Of a stretch of DNA of 64,000 nt, positions 8,420 through 17,455 are shown piece after piece; position 1 is the stretch's first letter, and every line of letters begins with the position of its first letter. This DNA is from Neohoeflea coraliihabitans. GTDB lineage: Bacteria; Pseudomonadota; Alphaproteobacteria; Rhizobiales; Rhizobiaceae. The stretch spans positions 372,001-436,000 of the forward strand of contig NZ_JAHWQX010000002.1 in NCBI RefSeq assembly GCF_019334345.1. Reading direction: 5' to 3'. Below the pieces are notes generated by a model. The model saw nothing but the letters and a program-made list of their open reading frames with translations, did no database searches and had not been told where the DNA came from. The position numbers and the translations under genes were made by a program.

Positions 8420-8709
8420 GCTCGCCCGGGTTCGGCTAAAACAACCTGAAGAAACGCCACAGCAGTTCGAGAATGCACGGTAGATGCCTCCGAGCCTTCC
8501 AGGGGTGCAGCTAGGCGCAAATCGCGTTCCTGCGCCTCGTGGCGGCGAAGCAGAGCGCAGTCAGTTTGAGGTCAATCTCAACGTCAAGCATATCGACGAA
8601 CGGCCGTTCCTATGAAGCCCATACCCCGCGGGATTGGGATCAGCAATTGTCAGCAGTCGGTGGGCGGGGGCGGTAAGATAGCCTCACAACGAGCAGACAC
8701 GCCAAGGTA

Positions 8710-9372
8710 TCAACTAGCCCTCTGCGCCTGCAGGGAGATGGTGGCGGCGAGTCCGTGCGGATCGCAGTTCCTTAGCGCAAGGGTGCCTGCCATTCTCGCG
8801 ACAGCTTCCTGCGCGATCGCGAGACCCAGGCCGCTTCCGGTCTGCGAATGTGTGCGGCCGCGAAAGAATCGTTCGGACACGCGTGGAAGATCATCGGCGG
8901 CTATCCCAGGGCCGTCATCCTCGACCACGATTTCCAAATGTTCGCCGGCTTCTCTCACCCGAACCACAACCTTTCCCTCTGAGTGGAAAAGAGCGTTCTC
9001 GATGAGGTTGCGCAGTGCCAAGGTAAGCAATACAAGATCGAAGCGCGCGACTGCCTTGTCATCAGTTTCAACGACTACGCGCTCGTCGGCTGCGGGCATA
9101 TCCGCCAAAATTCGCCCTAGAATGTCCGAGAGCGCCGCCGCCGAATGCGGGGCTCTTTCCGCCCCTTCGACCGCTGCCAGGTCGAGCAATTGACGGACGA
9201 GTCTCGATGTTCGGTCCACGCCAGCGACCATCTGGCGCAGTGCATTCTCTCGAACCTCTCCGTTTTGGCTGGCAAGCGCCACCTGAGCCTGCGTCTTCAG
9301 TCCCGCAAGCGGCGTCTTCAGCTCATGGGCTGCAAAGGCGGTAAAACTCTTCTCGCGCTCTCGCGCCGGAAA
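8710..9372 (-). pseudogene. Histidine-kinase C-terminal fragment (QseC/TctE-like)
   Basis: The frame encodes the kinase core: phosphoacceptor H-box FTAFAAHELKTPLAG, dimerisation helix, N-box LRNLIENALFHS, G1 VVEDDGPGI, F-box SERFFRG and G2 GSGLGLAIA. Everything upstream of FPARERE, that is the sensor, membrane segments and HAMP part, is missing, and a TAG (9373-9375 on the minus strand) closes the frame directly before it. A full kinase would need about 220 further residues. No partner response-regulator gene is adjacent. It could be translated from an internal start but is best read as a remnant. Confidence 0.75.
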
Positions 9373-9762
9373 CTAGATCATCGCCCTTGATCGCAAGTCT
9401 CAGCCAGTGGATCGTCACATCGTCCCGGTCGATGCTGGCGGATCAGGAAAAACGCATTTCCTCATCATAGCCGCGCACATCAGCGATCCAATCGGCAAAC
9501 TCAGCGTCTGTTCACGGAAATGGATTGCGGGTGATAGATGATATGGAAGGCCGCGGTTTCTATCGGTTTTCGCCCACAACCCGGCGCTGGCTCTGATCGA
9601 AGGATCGGATTTCCAGAAAGACCGATTGGTCCAGTATGACCTGACACCCGTTTCTTCCTCCAATTTTGGGTAGGTTTCGTCGCCTGTTGCTACGCTCCCC
9701 CAGCTTGGACCGCCGGATGATGGGGATTTCCGGGGGCAGAGCACGCCAAGCGGCGGCAAAAT
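9373..9762. other. Decayed non-coding stretch between two gene fragments
   Basis: About 390 bases between the truncated kinase and the 3' end of the sulfatase remnant. Short frames on the minus strand (for example around 9560-9760) have no ribosome site and no family motif that I can recognise. Together with the broken genes on both sides, the stretch looks like degraded sequence. Confidence 0.45.
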
Positions 9763-10974
9763 TCACTTTCCTTTGCCATAACGCGCGCTGTCGCCAGGCG
9801 GCGGAGTCGCGCCGAATCCACCTTTGGAGATGACTGCTTCGCGCCCGCCGTGGCGGTCAACCAGATTGGCCTGATCAGCCTTCGCCATTTTGTCGATCTG
9901 CTCCGGATCCAAATATCGGCGCAGGCGTCGTTCGCCCTCTGCACATGCCTTGGCGGCGGCAGGGTCATTGCTCCTGTCGCTGCGCTCCTGTGGATCGGTA
10001 GGCAAATGAAACAATTGCGAAGGGTATCCACCGGCATATGCAATATATTTCCAATCGCCGTACCGGATCATATAGGCCCCGCTTGCGGCGCCACCGCCGT
10101 GGAACTGCGAGAGCACGTCTTCCGGCGGTTCGGCTCTCCCCTGAGCCATGGCCAGAAGATCGGTTCCTTCCGGCCCGGCTCTCGGAAGTCCGAAAGCCTC
10201 GCGTACGGTCCGGTCGATATCGGCCAGTCCGACCCGCGCGGAAATCTCTTGTGCCGGCACATCCGGCCCCGCAATGATCAGCGGTACGGCGGCCGATTCC
10301 TCATAGAGCGTGGACTTTCCCCAGAGATCCCGCTTGCCGAGTGCTTCGCCATGGTCGGACAGGTAAATCACGCGGGTGTTCGAGGCCAATCCGGATTGAT
10401 CCAGCGAGTCCAGCACCCGGCCCACATTTGCGTCCATGAAGCTCGTGAGCGCGTAATAGGCTGCGACGGCCTGCCGACGTTTGGTCCCGTCGAAACCGTC
10501 GTCCCAATTGAGACTTTGGCGCATTTGCGCGAACCACGGATGACCGCGTTCGCTGGCCGTGGCAGAAAAGGGAAGTGGCATGGTCTCATAGGGATAAAGG
10601 GCGGCAAACTCTTCCGGCGCGGTGAGTGGGAAATGCGGCGCCACGAACGAGACGAACATCAACCATGGCCTGGCCGCCTCACCCTGTTTCGCGCGCCCCA
10701 GTATCTCGCCACAGGCCGCATCGGCGATGGCCCGGTCGTAACGAGTCGTAGACGTTTCGCCCGTACCAACGCCCTTGGCCAGGGAGCGACCTTTCGCCCG
10801 TTTGGGCAGCGGGTTGCGCACCGATCCGAGGACATCGCCACGACCATCGACGACATGCATCGGCAGAAGAGTCCGACTGAAACCCGTATCAACCTCCGGG
10901 GACCGGTAATGCAGCTTTCCGATGGAGAGTGTTTCGTAACCGGCATCACGCACGGCGTGTGCCCACCCTGCCGG
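9763..10974 (-). pseudogene. Sulfatase, 5'-truncated by an IS element
   Basis: About 400 residues of an alkaline-phosphatase-superfamily sulfatase, related to choline-sulfatase-like enzymes: PAGWAHAVRDAGYETLSIGK, LMFVSFVAPHFPLTAPEEF, VIYLSDHGEALGKRDLWGK, TLYEESAAVPLIIAGP and a C-terminal YGDWKYI segment. The N-terminal part with the CxPxR site, which yields the catalytic formylglycine, is absent because the frame is cut at the left inverted repeat of the IS3-family element. Without the catalytic residue the product cannot be a working sulfatase. The missing 5' part is not found beyond the IS, which implies deletion rather than simple insertion. Confidence 0.85.
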
Positions 10975-11030
10975 TGAATAGCCCCTAGATTCGTAGACGC
11001 CTTCTTCGCTAATTTTCAGGCAAGGAGGCC

Positions 11031-11300
11031 ATGATGGGCAAAGTCAATTTCAGCGATGATTTCAAGCGGGACGCGGTAGCGCAGATCACTGAGCGGGGCT
11101 ATCCGGTTGCGGAGGTTTCGAAGCGGCTAGGCGTCAGTCCGTACTCGCTCTACGCGTGGAAGAAGAATTTTTCACAGCCATCGGGCGGCGACGACAAGGA
11201 TGCCGAGATCAGACGGCTGAAGCGCGAACTGACCAGGGTCACCGAGGAGCGCGACATCCTAAAAAAAGCCACCGCGTATTTCGCCAAGGATGCAAAGTGA
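11031..11300 (+). CDS. IS3-family transposase OrfA
   Basis: An 89-residue protein with a helix-turn-helix (RDAVAQITERGYPVAEVSKR, then LGVSPYSLYAWKK) that binds the IS ends, followed by a leucine-zipper-like coiled coil (IRRLKRELTRVTEERDILKK). AGGAGG precedes the ATG. Near its end the run CTAAAAAAAG is a typical slippery site: a -1 shift there would fuse OrfA to OrfB, whose frame lies one base back. The stop overlaps the OrfB start. Confidence 0.93.
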   Translation: MMGKVNFSDDFKRDAVAQITERGYPVAEVSKRLGVSPYSLYAWKKNFSQPSGGDDKDAEIRRLKRELTRVTEERDILKKATAYFAKDAK

Positions 11301-12172
11301 GATACGCGTTCGTTGTCGAGCATCGTCCGCTGTTCTCAGTGCGGGCGATGTGTCGCTGCCTGCGCATCCAACCGAGTGGCTTCTATGCCTGGCTGAAGAA
11401 CCCGCTGAGCAAACGGGCGAAGGAAGACGCTCGCCAGACCGAGCTCCTCCGGAAGGCCTGGAAGGAAAGCGGCAGGGTGTATGGGTATCGCAAGCTCCAC
11501 GATGATCTGCTGGATCAGGGCGAGACGATTTGCCCGAACCGCGTTGCGCGTCTCGCCAGTTTGGCAGGCATCAAGGCCCAGGTCGGCTACAAGCGCCGGC
11601 CGGGCGGCCATGGCGGCAAGCCGTCATTGGTCGTCGACAACACATTGGACCGGCAGTTCGATGTGGATGCGCCGGACCGGGTCTGGGTTACCGACATCAC
11701 CTACATCAGGACGCTGGAAGGCTTCGCCTATCTGGCTGTCATCATCGATCTCTATTCCCGCCGCGTCGTCGGCTGGTCGATGCAGAGCCGTCAGACGACA
11801 GACATGGTCCTGCAGGCGCTGCTCATGGCCGTATGGCGCAGAAAGCCAAGGAACAAGGTGCTGATCCATTCGGACCAGGGTTCCCAGTTTACCAGTATGG
11901 ACTGGACATCATTCCTCAGGGCTCACAATCTGCAGCACTCGATGAGCCGGCGCGGGAACTGCCACAACAATGCTGTCGCCGAGAGCTTCTTCAACCTGCT
12001 CAAGCGCGAGCGAATACGGCGTCGGACCTACAAGACGCGCGCCGAGGCAAGGCAGGACGTGTTCGACTACATCGAGATGTTCTATAATCCGAAACGCAAG
12101 CACGTCAGGAACGGGATGCTGTCGCCCGTCGAGTTCGAAAGGCAGCAGGAAATGAGAACCGAAGGCGTGTAG
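11297..12172 (+). CDS. IS3-family transposase OrfB (DDE integrase domain)
   Basis: A 291-residue catalytic subunit starting at a GTG that overlaps the OrfA stop. An HTH_21-like region (RPLFSVRAMCRCLRI, GRVYGYRKLHDDL) precedes the rve integrase core. The acidic triad is intact: Asp133 in VTDITYI, Asp193 in HSDQGSQF and Glu229 in VAESFFN, with 35 residues between the last two, as required in this family. The usual active product is an OrfAB fusion made by -1 frameshifting at the A-run in orfA. The stop codon lies within the right inverted repeat. Confidence 0.93.
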   Translation: MRYAFVVEHRPLFSVRAMCRCLRIQPSGFYAWLKNPLSKRAKEDARQTELLRKAWKESGRVYGYRKLHDDLLDQGETICPNRVARLASLAGIKAQVGYKRRPGGHGGKPSLVVDNTLDRQFDVDAPDRVWVTDITYIRTLEGFAYLAVIIDLYSRRVVGWSMQSRQTTDMVLQALLMAVWRRKPRNKVLIHSDQGSQFTSMDWTSFLRAHNLQHSMSRRGNCHNNAVAESFFNLLKRERIRRRTYKTRAEARQDVFDYIEMFYNPKRKHVRNGMLSPVEFERQQEMRTEGV

Positions 12173-12183
12173 AAAACTCGGGG

Positions 12184-12657
12184 CTATTCAGACAGATCCC
12201 GTAAGCCATTCAGTCGCAATATTTCTGTGATGTCGTTCTCCCCGAAATGAGCCTTCCGAAACGCCTGAAAGTCGACCTCTCCGTTGCAAACGAGCGTTAT
12301 GCGGCGTCCTTTCACGAGGCGAGATAAGATCTTCGAATGCGGTGCTAAGGTGGTCACACCAACATACAGAATTACCAGCAGGCCAGTGGCTGCGAGGGTG
12401 GGAAGCAGTGGGGCGTTTCCAGTGAGGGCGCGGCTCAGGCTTGATCCTAAGATAACAGTCAAGACGATATCTTGGGCCGACAGGTTCAGAAATGATCTCC
12501 GCGGCGCCATCCTGTAGAGCAGGATGGCGTAGGCGAAGATGATTCCAGCGCGGATACTCATCTGCCACCAAGCGATACGAGGCGTATCCTGCCCTATCAG
12601 GTAGTAAAATGTCTCCACTATCGAGGCTCTCTCCGACTCCTTATGCAAGATGTGCAC
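12184..12657 (-). pseudogene. YetF-like DUF421 membrane protein, 3'-truncated by the IS
   Basis: 157 residues with three membrane segments at the N-terminus (IRAGIIFAYAILLYRM, IVLTVILGSSLSRALTG, LAATGLLVILYVGVTTLA) and then the soluble DUF421 part (RLVKGRRITLVCNGEVD, ITEILRLNGLRDL). The family normally continues with about 20-30 more residues of the soluble domain. Here the last Glu codon and the stop come from the right inverted repeat of the IS, so the 3' end has been lost. It may still yield a protein but probably a non-functional one. Confidence 0.75.
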
Positions 12658-12875
12658 GGTCGCCGGTCAGACACAACCGGATTTGAAGCGATCGCTCGTA
12701 GAATGCGCAGGGAACTTCCGCTTCCGCGCACCTTACCGTTGCCCTTCGCGGCGCGGCAAACACCGACATGCGCGGCGAACGGAAGGAAGGTGTGGTCAGC
12801 CGTCGTACGCAGTCGATTGATCGGCTGCGGCGGATTTGCGGTCGTCCCTCTACTATGCTCCTTTGGCCAGCAGAT

Positions 12876-13772
12876 TCACTTTCGGGTTAGGCAGCTTAGA
12901 TAGTGAGAAACCGATGTTTTCAGATCATATTGTGCAATGTACCCGAAATCTTTACGAGACCTCGAACAATCGACGGATTCCGGCCAAGGGTTTATACCTC
13001 CATCTGCAACACCAATACATGCATCTGGCAAAATTCTTCTAACTTCGTTTGCAAGATCTCGCACACGGGTGCTAAAACCACCAACGTTATAAAAGGCGTT
13101 GAGCTTCCGCGGAGACTGTAACGCGAGAACACACGCAGCGGCAGCGTCCGGCCCATAGACCATATCCACTCTCCGATCGCCTTCGGCAACACTGACCGGC
13201 TCGCCAGCGACCGGTTTCCTGAAAAGATCGACAACGAACGAGGCGGCGCCGCCTCGATCTCGTTCCGGACCGAAAACTGTCGTCAAGCGCAAGCCAACCG
13301 TCTCAAGTCCGAGTGAACGGTAGGACCGTGCCATCTTCTCGAGATAAAGCTTTCCCGCGCCGTAGAAGGTCTCTGGCGCCTGTTGATGTTCCTCCGACAC
13401 AGGACCGCCACTCCTATCAGGAGCGTAAGTCATGACCGAACTGCCCCACACCACTCGTCGACAACCGGTTTCCATTGCGGATTGGAAAACATTGGCGGTG
13501 CCGACGATATTGACGGAAACACTCTCGAACGGCCGCTCGCCATCGATGTCGATCAAATGGGCAAGATGGATGATCCCACCGACACCATCGACCGCTCTCT
13601 GAACAAGTTTCGGATCTGCAATCGAACCTTCGTAGATGTCGTGACGAGGATGTTCGCGTTCGAATTGGACGTCCAGCAAGCGAAGCGGCTGGCCAGCTTT
13701 TTCGAGCTTCTTGACGACCTGTCGTCCAATAAATCCGGATGCGCCGGTTACCAACACAGGGGCGCCGCTCAT
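12876..13772 (-). CDS. NAD-dependent epimerase/dehydratase (extended SDR)
   Basis: A 298-residue cytosolic oxidoreductase of the extended short-chain dehydrogenase family. The nucleotide fold begins VLVTGASGFIGRQVV, followed by IIHLAHLID, the catalytic Ser in VVWGSSVMTY and Tyr/Lys in YGAGK. It is the last gene of the long minus-strand cluster and overlaps the stop region of the lactonase gene by four bases. Uronate dehydrogenases, which turn uronic acids into lactones, belong to this broad group and would fit a lactonase neighbour, but the sequence does not prove that activity. Confidence 0.8.
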   Translation of the reverse strand: MSGAPVLVTGASGFIGRQVVKKLEKAGQPLRLLDVQFEREHPRHDIYEGSIADPKLVQRAVDGVGGIIHLAHLIDIDGERPFESVSVNIVGTANVFQSAMETGCRRVVWGSSVMTYAPDRSGGPVSEEHQQAPETFYGAGKLYLEKMARSYRSLGLETVGLRLTTVFGPERDRGGAASFVVDLFRKPVAGEPVSVAEGDRRVDMVYGPDAAAACVLALQSPRKLNAFYNVGGFSTRVRDLANEVRRILPDACIGVADGGINPWPESVDCSRSRKDFGYIAQYDLKTSVSHYLSCLTRK

Positions 13773-14500
13773 TGATAGCTCTCACTGTTAAGAACTGTCC
13801 AATCGTGGCCTGGCAAAATCAGGTCACAAAATTCTCTGCTCCGCGCGCTCGCCGCATACCAGTCCGGCAAACTGTGAACGATACCGGTTGGTATATTTTG
13901 CTCAATGTTCTCAAATAGCGGAAAATGATCCGATCCAAGCAAGATACGTCGATCCCCTGTTTGCACCAAGACTCCCTGCAAGCCTGGCGTATGACCTGGC
14001 ATCAGCACCGTTCTTACTCCTCTGCAGACATCGAAATCCCCATCGACGAGTTCAAAACTTTCTACGCCGACCATGTATGGCGGCGGGTTGATATCGCATT
14101 CGTAGATGGGTCGGTCGCAATGGAGCGGATCTTTTGCATACTCGAACTCGGAGCGTTGCACGACAAAGCGCGCGCGGGGCAGTAGGTGGTTTCCGTAGCA
14201 ATGGTCCCAATGCAGGTGCGTGAGTACAACTGTCCTGATTTCACTCGGCGAGATTCCATGTCTCGCGAGTTGGCGCTCGAGGGATTGTCTATCCGCGCAA
14301 GCGAAGGGATTGTGGTAGCGAGTACCCCAATCGACATCGGGTTTGGGTCCAGTGTCGACGAGGACGGGTTCGGCGCCGCCCAGTATCAACCAAGCCAGAC
14401 AGGAAATCTGCAGCTTGTTGCCGAGTCCCGTTCTTAGCGTGAGACCGCTGCGGTCGACAGTCAACGTCCCGAGGTCCAAGGGATGAATAGTCAAGGTCAT
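13769..14500 (-). CDS. Metallo-beta-lactamase-fold lactonase (AHL-lactonase-like)
   Basis: A 243-residue metallohydrolase. The HxHxDH zinc motif is seen in LTHLHWDHCYGNH, with further ligands in MPGHTPG, LGSDHFP and LPGHDW, all in order. The family includes N-acyl-homoserine-lactone hydrolases and other lactonases. The start at 14500 lies two bases past the dctM stop (TGAGTATG), which implies coupled translation. In this neighbourhood, with dehydrogenases acting on sugars or acids, opening a sugar or aldonolactone is more likely than signal quenching. An alternative start 21 bases upstream overlaps dctM. Confidence 0.82.
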   Translation of the reverse strand: MTLTIHPLDLGTLTVDRSGLTLRTGLGNKLQISCLAWLILGGAEPVLVDTGPKPDVDWGTRYHNPFACADRQSLERQLARHGISPSEIRTVVLTHLHWDHCYGNHLLPRARFVVQRSEFEYAKDPLHCDRPIYECDINPPPYMVGVESFELVDGDFDVCRGVRTVLMPGHTPGLQGVLVQTGDRRILLGSDHFPLFENIEQNIPTGIVHSLPDWYAASARSREFCDLILPGHDWTVLNSESYQ

Positions 14501-14502
14501 AC

Positions 14503-15780
14503 TCAAATAAATCCAAGCCAAGAAGGGACAAGTAGAGTGAAGACAGGGAACACGCTAATCAGAATCAGGACCACCAGTTCCACGATCAAATAGGGCCAGA
14601 TGCGTCTGATTAATTGGCCGAAATGGATTTCAGCAACAGCCGCTGTGGAAAATAGGCAGAGCCCGACTGGCGGCGTTATCAGCCCGATGACGAGGTTGAT
14701 CACCATAACCACGCCGAGTTGTATGGGATCCAAGCCGACAGCCGCTCCCGCGGGTATCAGAATAGGTCCGAGGATGAGAATGTTCGCGGTGGTCTCCAAA
14801 AACATGCCGGCGATCAGCAGCATGAGATTGATCATTAACAGCACCACGATCGGATTATCGCTGATGCCGACCAAAAAAGCGGCGACCGTTTGCGGCATCT
14901 GATTGACTGACAGGATCCAAGAAAATGGATTCGCTGCAGCAACGATCAACATGATCATACAGGTGCCTTTGACTGTCTCCAGCATTGCTTCCCACAATTG
15001 TGAAGCAGACAGCGAACGATAGACAAAAAGACCGATGACAAGCGCGTAAACAACCGCAACCGCACCCGCTTCAGTCGGCGTGAAAACGCCTCCCAAAATT
15101 CCGCCTATCAGAATCACCGGCAATGTCAGGGGAATGATCGCATGGATAAAAGTTATGATCATGACCCGGATGCTGAACCGAGTGGAAGCGACCGCAGAGT
15201 TGTTCCGATTTGCCCAGAAGCTGGCGAGCATCAAGCCGGCGCCAATCATGACCCCGGGCACAAGGCCGCCGGCAAAAAGGCCGCTGATCGAAATGCCGAC
15301 GGTTGAGCCAAGAACGATCATCGGGATTGACGGCGGGATAATCGGCCCGATAACCGAAGAAGCGGCAGTTATTGCAGCCGCATCGCGACGGTCGAATCCG
15401 GCTTTTTCCATCGCCGGGATCATCACCTTGCCGATGGCCACCGAATCCGCGATCGCCGATCCGCTGATGCCCGCGAACAGCATGCTGGCCAGCACGTTCG
15501 CATGTGCAAGGCCGCCGCGAATCCATCCAATGCTCGCCTGACTGAAATTGACAATCGCATTTGTCAGATTCGCCCTCGTCATCAACTCGCCGGCGAGTAG
15601 AAAAAACGGAATGGCAAGCAGCGGAAAGCTGTCTGCGGCCGTGTACATCTGCTGGGCAAGCGCTGTGAGCGGTGGATGACCGGTAAAGAGCAGATACAGC
15701 ATGACCGGTACTGCGAGAGCGAAAACGATCGGCATCCCCAATATCAGCAGGATGAAAAATCCGAGAAGAAAGAGCGTCAT
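14503..15780 (-). CDS. dctM: TRAP transporter large permease, DctM type
   Basis: A 425-residue inner-membrane protein with about 12 hydrophobic segments, the ion-driven transport subunit of a TRAP system. Family landmarks: LAIPFFLLAGELMTRANLTNAI, ANVLASMLFAGISGSAIADS, GPIIPPSIPMIVLGS and NLVIGLITPPVGLCLF. It works with the small permease (start overlapping by four bases) and the DctP binding protein upstream. Such systems import organic or sugar acids with Na+. The solute is not readable. Confidence 0.93.
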   Translation of the reverse strand: MTLFLLGFFILLILGMPIVFALAVPVMLYLLFTGHPPLTALAQQMYTAADSFPLLAIPFFLLAGELMTRANLTNAIVNFSQASIGWIRGGLAHANVLASMLFAGISGSAIADSVAIGKVMIPAMEKAGFDRRDAAAITAASSVIGPIIPPSIPMIVLGSTVGISISGLFAGGLVPGVMIGAGLMLASFWANRNNSAVASTRFSIRVMIITFIHAIIPLTLPVILIGGILGGVFTPTEAGAVAVVYALVIGLFVYRSLSASQLWEAMLETVKGTCMIMLIVAAANPFSWILSVNQMPQTVAAFLVGISDNPIVVLLMINLMLLIAGMFLETTANILILGPILIPAGAAVGLDPIQLGVVMVINLVIGLITPPVGLCLFSTAAVAEIHFGQLIRRIWPYLIVELVVLILISVFPVFTLLVPSWLGFI

Positions 15781-16277
15781 ACCGAATCTCTATCCAAATG
15801 ACGCAGCCGCGAGAGTGACATCATCAGCTTGGGGAAGAGATTAACCAGCATCAGAAAACCGCCTACCGGCAGCGCGAACCGCGGGATTGATTGCGAGATG
15901 CCGCTGCCGAGAGAAATAAATCCGATGTACCGGCCGGCCAACCCGGTAGACACCCAAATGAAGACCACCAGAAAAGCCGCGACAAGAAACTGAAGAATGC
16001 ATTCGTTTACCGCGCGAATCCGAGGCGGGAGCGTCTCGGAAATTGCCTCGATGCGGGGATGTCCCTCCGTGCTCAGAACCAATCCACCAGCTGCAAATGA
16101 AAGCCAGACCAACAGGTAGCGCGCAACTTCCTCGGACCATATCAGCGGCTCCAGAAGAACGTAGCGGAAGAAAACCTGCAAAGCTGAAACAGCGACGAGA
16201 ACGGACAGCATGACGACGCTGAGAATTGCGGTAGCTTTGTTCACAGATGCCACGCTGCATCGTACTGAAAACGACAT
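15777..16277 (-). CDS. dctQ: TRAP transporter small permease, DctQ type
   Basis: A 166-residue four-helix membrane protein. Family features are ILSVVMLSVLVAVSALQVFFRY, the motif WSEEVARYLLVWLSFAAGG and a GHPRIEAI loop. It links DctP to DctM. The ATG at 16277 is preferred; a longer frame would run through the hairpin that separates it from dctP. Its stop overlaps the dctM start. Confidence 0.9.
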   Translation of the reverse strand: MSFSVRCSVASVNKATAILSVVMLSVLVAVSALQVFFRYVLLEPLIWSEEVARYLLVWLSFAAGGLVLSTEGHPRIEAISETLPPRIRAVNECILQFLVAAFLVVFIWVSTGLAGRYIGFISLGSGISQSIPRFALPVGGFLMLVNLFPKLMMSLSRLRHLDRDSV

Positions 16278-16342
16278 CGATCCGTCCCTGGTTCTTGCGG
16301 CGCTGGCTGGATGCGCCCCGGACGCCGGTTTGCGGATGAAAA

Positions 16343-16373
16343 GGAGTCGCCCTGTACGTTTCAGGCCGACTCC
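16343..16373 (-). terminator. Intercistronic hairpin between dctP and dctQ
   Basis: Arms GGAGTCG and CGACTCC plus an inner CCTG/CAGG stem enclose a short loop just after the dctP stop. No long T-run follows on the minus strand, so partial termination or mRNA protection is more likely than full termination. It would favour dctP expression over dctQM. Confidence 0.55.
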
Positions 16374-16386
16374 CCTCGTCGGTTTT

Positions 16387-17394
16387 TTACTCGACAGCGC
16401 CAGAGACTGATTTGACGCTCTCCAAGAGTTCAGGATCCACTTTTCCGTCAAGTTCGCCCCAGACCGGCAGCGCAGCATCCCTCCAGGCAGTCAGTTCCCC
16501 CTCCGTGGGCTCATAGATGGACACCCCCTGCTCTTTCAGCTTCGTGATGAACTCCTCTTCCGACTGAGCGTCAAATTCGTTTGCAGCCCTCTGCGCCACC
16601 TCGGCTGCGCTCATCACCGCTTCCTGCTCCTCTGGAGACAGGGAGTTCCACAGATCAAGGTTCATTTGCGCTACGTGAAAAGCCATGACGGCTTTGTTGC
16701 GAGTGGCGAACTTGATGGTCTGACCAAATCCGGTGAGGAACGTCCAGCTGGGTTGGAGGTTCAGCCCGTCCACGACACCCTGCTGTACGGCGGTGAACGT
16801 CTCGGCCCAAGCCACGGGCGTCGGCAATCCGCCCCAAGCCTTGATGGTGGCAATGTCGATTGGCGAGGCGGTCGCGCGAAACTTGAGACCCGCCGCATCG
16901 GCCGGAGTCTTGAGCTCCCGCTTTGTATTCTGCAGCATACGAAAGCCGCCAACCTGAATATAGGCAAGAACCTTGGTACCAACGGAACCTTCGACTTTCG
17001 GCTCGAGTGCCTCCGCTATATCATTATCAGCGAAGACTTCATCGGCATGCTCCCTTGAAGAAAACACATACGGAAGGTCCGTCCAAAGGAACGCATCCGT
17101 CATGGAGCCCATATTCGCCGTGGCTGCACTGGTAACATCGATTGTCCCGATCCCGATCTGTTGCAGCAACTGGTCATCGCCTCCAAGTTCACCGCTGGGG
17201 TGCACTTTGCCGGTGAGAGACCCGTTCGTTCGCTCTTCCATTTCTTTCGTGAACACTTCGAAAAACGTGTAAACGGAGTTTCCCTCTGTCCCGGTATGGG
17301 CGATTGTCAGCGGGCGTGCGTTTGCCATGTTAGCGAAGCTCATTCCAGCCACTATAACGCAGGACACGGCCATTCTTCTGATAACAACGTTCAT
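16387..17394 (-). CDS. dctP: TRAP solute-binding protein, DctP type
   Basis: A 335-residue periplasmic protein with a signal peptide (MAVSCVIVAGMSFANMANA). DctP-family features: IAHTGTEGNSVYTFFEVF, HPSGELGGDDQLLQQIGIGTID, the substrate-binding core LKFRATASPIDIATIKAWGG and WAETFTAVQQGVVDGLNLQ. The Arg in LKFR is the usual carboxylate anchor, so an acid substrate is expected. The ATG at 17394 follows GAAGGA. It is the first gene of the TRAP part of the cluster and lies 61 bases after tctB, with AT-rich DNA between that may hold an internal promoter. Confidence 0.92.
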   Translation of the reverse strand: MNVVIRRMAVSCVIVAGMSFANMANARPLTIAHTGTEGNSVYTFFEVFTKEMEERTNGSLTGKVHPSGELGGDDQLLQQIGIGTIDVTSAATANMGSMTDAFLWTDLPYVFSSREHADEVFADNDIAEALEPKVEGSVGTKVLAYIQVGGFRMLQNTKRELKTPADAAGLKFRATASPIDIATIKAWGGLPTPVAWAETFTAVQQGVVDGLNLQPSWTFLTGFGQTIKFATRNKAVMAFHVAQMNLDLWNSLSPEEQEAVMSAAEVAQRAANEFDAQSEEEFITKLKEQGVSIYEPTEGELTAWRDAALPVWGELDGKVDPELLESVKSVSGAVE

Positions 17395-17455
17395 TCCTTC
17401 ATCCTCCATATTTCTTCAAGATGACAACAGTTTTTATAATCTAGTTTATTTTTAT

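Larger units (their letters stand above)
10975..12190 (+). mobile_element. IS3-family insertion sequence, complete
   Basis: A 1216-base element with imperfect terminal inverted repeats (10975-11001 and 12164-12190, 22 of 27 bases matching, outer ends TGAATAGCCCC and GGGGCTATTCA) and two overlapping transposase frames, orfA and orfB. The ends TG...CA are typical of the family. The flanking bases (CCGG left, GACA right) do not form the 3-4 base target duplication expected for a single insertion, and both flanking genes are truncated at the exact borders. It is intact enough to be active. Confidence 0.9.

Noticed and set aside
8540-8614. Short frame ending in FEVNLNVKHIDERPFL
   Set aside because: Composition is protein-like but the segment is too short to assign and lies among decayed sequence.
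13769-14500. A dedicated quorum-quenching gene
   Set aside because: The fold matches homoserine-lactone lactonases, but its place inside a catabolic operon makes a metabolic lactonase more likely.
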